From positions 1-5,206 of the forward strand of contig NZ_JAHDJT010000102.1 in assembly GCF_023661085.1 (NCBI RefSeq): a stretch of 5,206 bases of DNA. Reading direction: 5' to 3'. A program made the translations under genes and the position numbers. This document shows, one piece after another, positions 4,886-5,206 of the stretch (position 1 is its first letter; each line of letters begins with the position of its first letter). A model generated the notes under the pieces. That model was not told the DNA's origin. It worked only from the letters and a program-made list of their open reading frames with translations, and made no database searches. This stretch comes from Wolbachia pipientis (GTDB lineage: Bacteria; Pseudomonadota; Alphaproteobacteria; Rickettsiales; Anaplasmataceae).

Positions 4886-5206
4886 TTAACTCGTAACTTC
4901 TCCTTTAAGTTGTGCAATTTCAGCTTTAAGAAGACCAGTAGTTTGAGCTATGATATCAATAGAAACTCCTGCTTTAAGTAGGTTTTTAGCAACTTCAATT
5001 TTTCTTTCTTTTCTACCTTTTTCATGGCCGATTTGGATGCCTTCCTGTCTGTCTCTTTCTTCGCCGATTTAGATGCCTTCTTGTCTGCCTTCGTCTCTAG
5101 CATCATCAAGTTTTTGAGCGAGGACAGCTTTCTCATCACGAATACACTTTATCTCTTGTTCATATGCTATGAACTCCTTTTCTGACCAGTTGAATCTATT
5201 TAGCTC
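4886..5206 (-). pseudogene. Rpn family / PD-(D/E)XK nuclease-family transposase, C-terminal part with premature stop
   Basis: Read from the right edge on the - strand, the frame gives ELNRFNWSEKEFIAYEQE, then QKLDDARDEGRQEGI, then TAA at 5071-5069. It continues in the same frame for 60 residues with IGEERDRQEGIQIG, GRKERKIEVAKNLLKAG, VSIDIIAQTTGLLKAEI and AQLKGEVTS to a TAA at 4888-4886. This is the typical C-terminal region of the Rpn/PD-(D/E)XK nuclease transposases common in Wolbachia: a charged helical linker with repeats and the 'AKNLLKxGxSIDIIAxxTGL' end. The nuclease domain would lie beyond the window. The stop looks like a single C-to-T change, since the neighbouring 36-bp repeat copy has CAA at the same place. 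These families are known as recombination-promoting nucleases or putative transposases and are often decayed. A truncated but functional N-terminal product cannot be excluded. Confidence 0.8.
5027..5086 (-). repeat. 36-bp-period tandem repeat within the transposase remnant
   Basis: Plus-strand bases 5027-5050 and 5063-5086 are identical except for two positions over 24 bases. They encode RQEGIQIG and RQEGI-stop-IG on the - strand. Gly-x-x-Gly-type repeats of this sort are usual in the C-terminal linker of the family. One of the two differences creates the premature stop. Confidence 0.75.

Noticed and set aside
4948..5139. A 63-residue Lys/Ser-rich open frame on the - strand (ADKKASKSAKKETDRK...).
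   Set aside because: It is an off-frame reading of the repetitive transposase C-terminal region. The neighbouring frame, broken only by one TAA, gives recognisable Rpn-family sequence over the whole stretch.
1..5206. CRISPR arrays, tRNA or rRNA genes, toxin-antitoxin or phage modules, riboswitches.
   Set aside because: I looked for regular repeat-spacer patterns, tRNA-like conserved bases and recognisable system proteins on both strands and saw none.

Overview
The window reads as a Wolbachia (Rickettsiales, Alphaproteobacteria) chromosome segment. Base composition is AT-rich. The gene content is typical of this endosymbiont: a ProP-like MFS transporter, an ankyrin-repeat protein, a decayed Rpn/PD-(D/E)XK nuclease-family transposase, and remnants of small palindromic repeats, one of them inside a coding gene. 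The assignment rests on recognising these families by eye, not on a database search.

Layout. (1) Bases 3-254, + strand: the C-terminal end of an unrecognised protein that enters from the left. (2) Bases 255-474: a gap with a near-perfect 17-bp-stem inverted repeat (277-315) and two degenerate tandem copies of a dispersed repeat (399-462). (3) Bases 475-1686, - strand: a ProP-family MFS transporter. (4) Bases 1687-1913: a very AT-rich divergent promoter region with a 14-bp direct repeat. (5) Bases 1914-3163, + strand: a two-gene unit, rsmH then ftsL, overlapping by ATGA. This is the start of the division/cell-wall (dcw) cluster, but mraZ is missing upstream and ftsI downstream. (6) Bases 3178-4542, - strand: an ankyrin-repeat protein with about 11 repeats and a C-terminal membrane segment, convergent with ftsL. 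(7) Bases 4543-4885: intergenic, with a leader region and a probable terminator for the gene to the right. (8) Bases 4886-5206, - strand: the C-terminal part of an Rpn-family transposase broken by an in-frame TAA.

rsmH and ftsL are translationally coupled housekeeping genes (ribosome decoding-site methylation and the divisome). The transporter, ankyrin gene and transposase remnant are accessory and lie on the opposite strand around them. I see no evidence of a new multi-gene system. The most informative signals are the repeat-derived insert in rsmH, the possible homopolymer frameshift at the ankyrin gene's 5' end, the single-base stop in the transposase, and the abrupt loss of the dcw cluster after ftsL.
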